5,655 bases of DNA from CBIFWW01 sp966186435 (lineage in GTDB: Bacteria; Pseudomonadota; Gammaproteobacteria; Enterobacterales; Enterobacteriaceae). Position 1 is the stretch's first letter. The number at the start of each line of letters is the position of its first letter. Both the position numbers and the translations under genes were made by a program. The stretch covers positions 1-5,655 of the forward strand of contig CBIFWW010000182.1 of the NCBI GenBank assembly GCA_966186435.1, in the 5' to 3' direction. Shown here piece after piece: positions 5,603-5,655 of this stretch. The notes under the pieces are model-generated. The model had not been told where the DNA came from and did no database searches. It was given only the letters and a program-made list of their open reading frames with translations.

Positions 5603-5629
5603 AAATCATTAAATGATTATCTATGATCA
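5593..5629. promoter_or_regulatory. Operator O2, probable UlaR site at the ulaG promoter
   Basis: TGATCATAATAAATCATT (5593-5610) and AATGATTATCTATGATCA (5612-5629) are reverse complements at 15 of 18 positions around a single central base. GAT units start at 5607 and 5597 on the minus strand and at 5615 and 5625 on the plus strand, the same spacings (10, 8, 10) as in O1. The site spans the ulaG -10 and start and ends one base before the AAGGAG ribosome binding site. The two outer units are TGATCA and therefore carry Dam sites (GATC). Confidence 0.7.
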
Positions 5630-5644
5630 AAAGGAGTGAGTGAA

Positions 5645-5655
5645 ATGAGTAAAGT
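5645..5655 (+). CDS. ulaG: L-ascorbate-6-phosphate lactonase UlaG, first codons only
   Basis: ATG AGT AAA GT begins Met-Ser-Lys-Val, the N terminus I recall for E. coli UlaG. AAGGAG (5631-5636) lies eight bases upstream. The gene is divergent from ulaA across a 342-base control region, as in E. coli. UlaG is a metallo-beta-lactamase-fold enzyme that opens L-ascorbate 6-phosphate to 3-keto-L-gulonate 6-phosphate, the step between the PTS and UlaD. Only three full codons are seen, so the call rests on gene order and start context. Confidence 0.85.

Noticed and set aside
5593..5629. Fur-box-like AAATCATTAAATGATTAT at the ulaG promoter
   Set aside because: The half-sites are in the opposite order to the Fur consensus, and the shared geometry with the ulaA operator explains the repeat better.
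1..5655. CRISPR array, tRNA, transposase or defence-type gene
   Set aside because: No spaced repeats, cloverleaf, transposase motif or unassigned large gene is present; all longer genes are assigned to ula, yjfY or rpsF.

Overview
The window carries the L-ascorbate (vitamin C) utilisation operon ulaABCDEF of an enterobacterium, nearly complete with its regulatory region. The start of the divergent lactonase gene ulaG lies at the right edge, and a yjfY-like gene and the first codons of rpsF lie at the left. The order rpsF - yjfY - ulaFEDCBA - ulaG matches what I recall from Escherichia coli. The proteins look close to the E. coli ones in length and active-site residues, but not identical. A Yersinia/Serratia-type member of the Enterobacterales is plausible. 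The genus cannot be fixed from the sequence alone.

Layout. Positions 1-8 (minus) are the first codons of rpsF (ribosomal protein S6), preceded by a strong ribosome binding site, a structured leader of the kind bound by the S6:S18 complex, and a sigma70-like promoter at 106-134. Positions 135-399 hold no convincing gene, only AT-rich DNA and a weak promoter candidate for yjfY. Positions 400-675 (plus) encode a small exported DUF1471 protein. Positions 676-895 separate two convergent genes and contain a long hairpin (705-776) that looks like the end of the ula transcript. Positions 896-5302 (minus) hold ulaF, ulaE, ulaD, ulaC, ulaB and ulaA, tightly packed and transcribed A to F. Positions 5303-5644 are the divergent ulaA/ulaG control region, and ulaG starts at 5645 (plus).

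Function. UlaA (membrane EIIC), UlaB (EIIB) and UlaC (EIIA) import L-ascorbate and phosphorylate it to L-ascorbate 6-phosphate. UlaG opens the lactone to 3-keto-L-gulonate 6-phosphate. UlaD decarboxylates this to L-xylulose 5-phosphate, UlaE epimerises that to L-ribulose 5-phosphate, and UlaF converts it to D-xylulose 5-phosphate for the pentose phosphate pathway. All catalytic residues I can place are intact.

The most informative part beyond gene calling is the control region. It has two AT-rich inverted repeats of exactly the same internal geometry (four GAT half-sites at matching spacings). One lies over the ulaA promoter and the other over the ulaG promoter, 219 bp apart. A perfect IHF consensus lies between them and a CRP-like site sits about 60 bp upstream of the predicted ulaA start. 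This agrees with the UlaR repression loop described in E. coli. I see no new type of system here.
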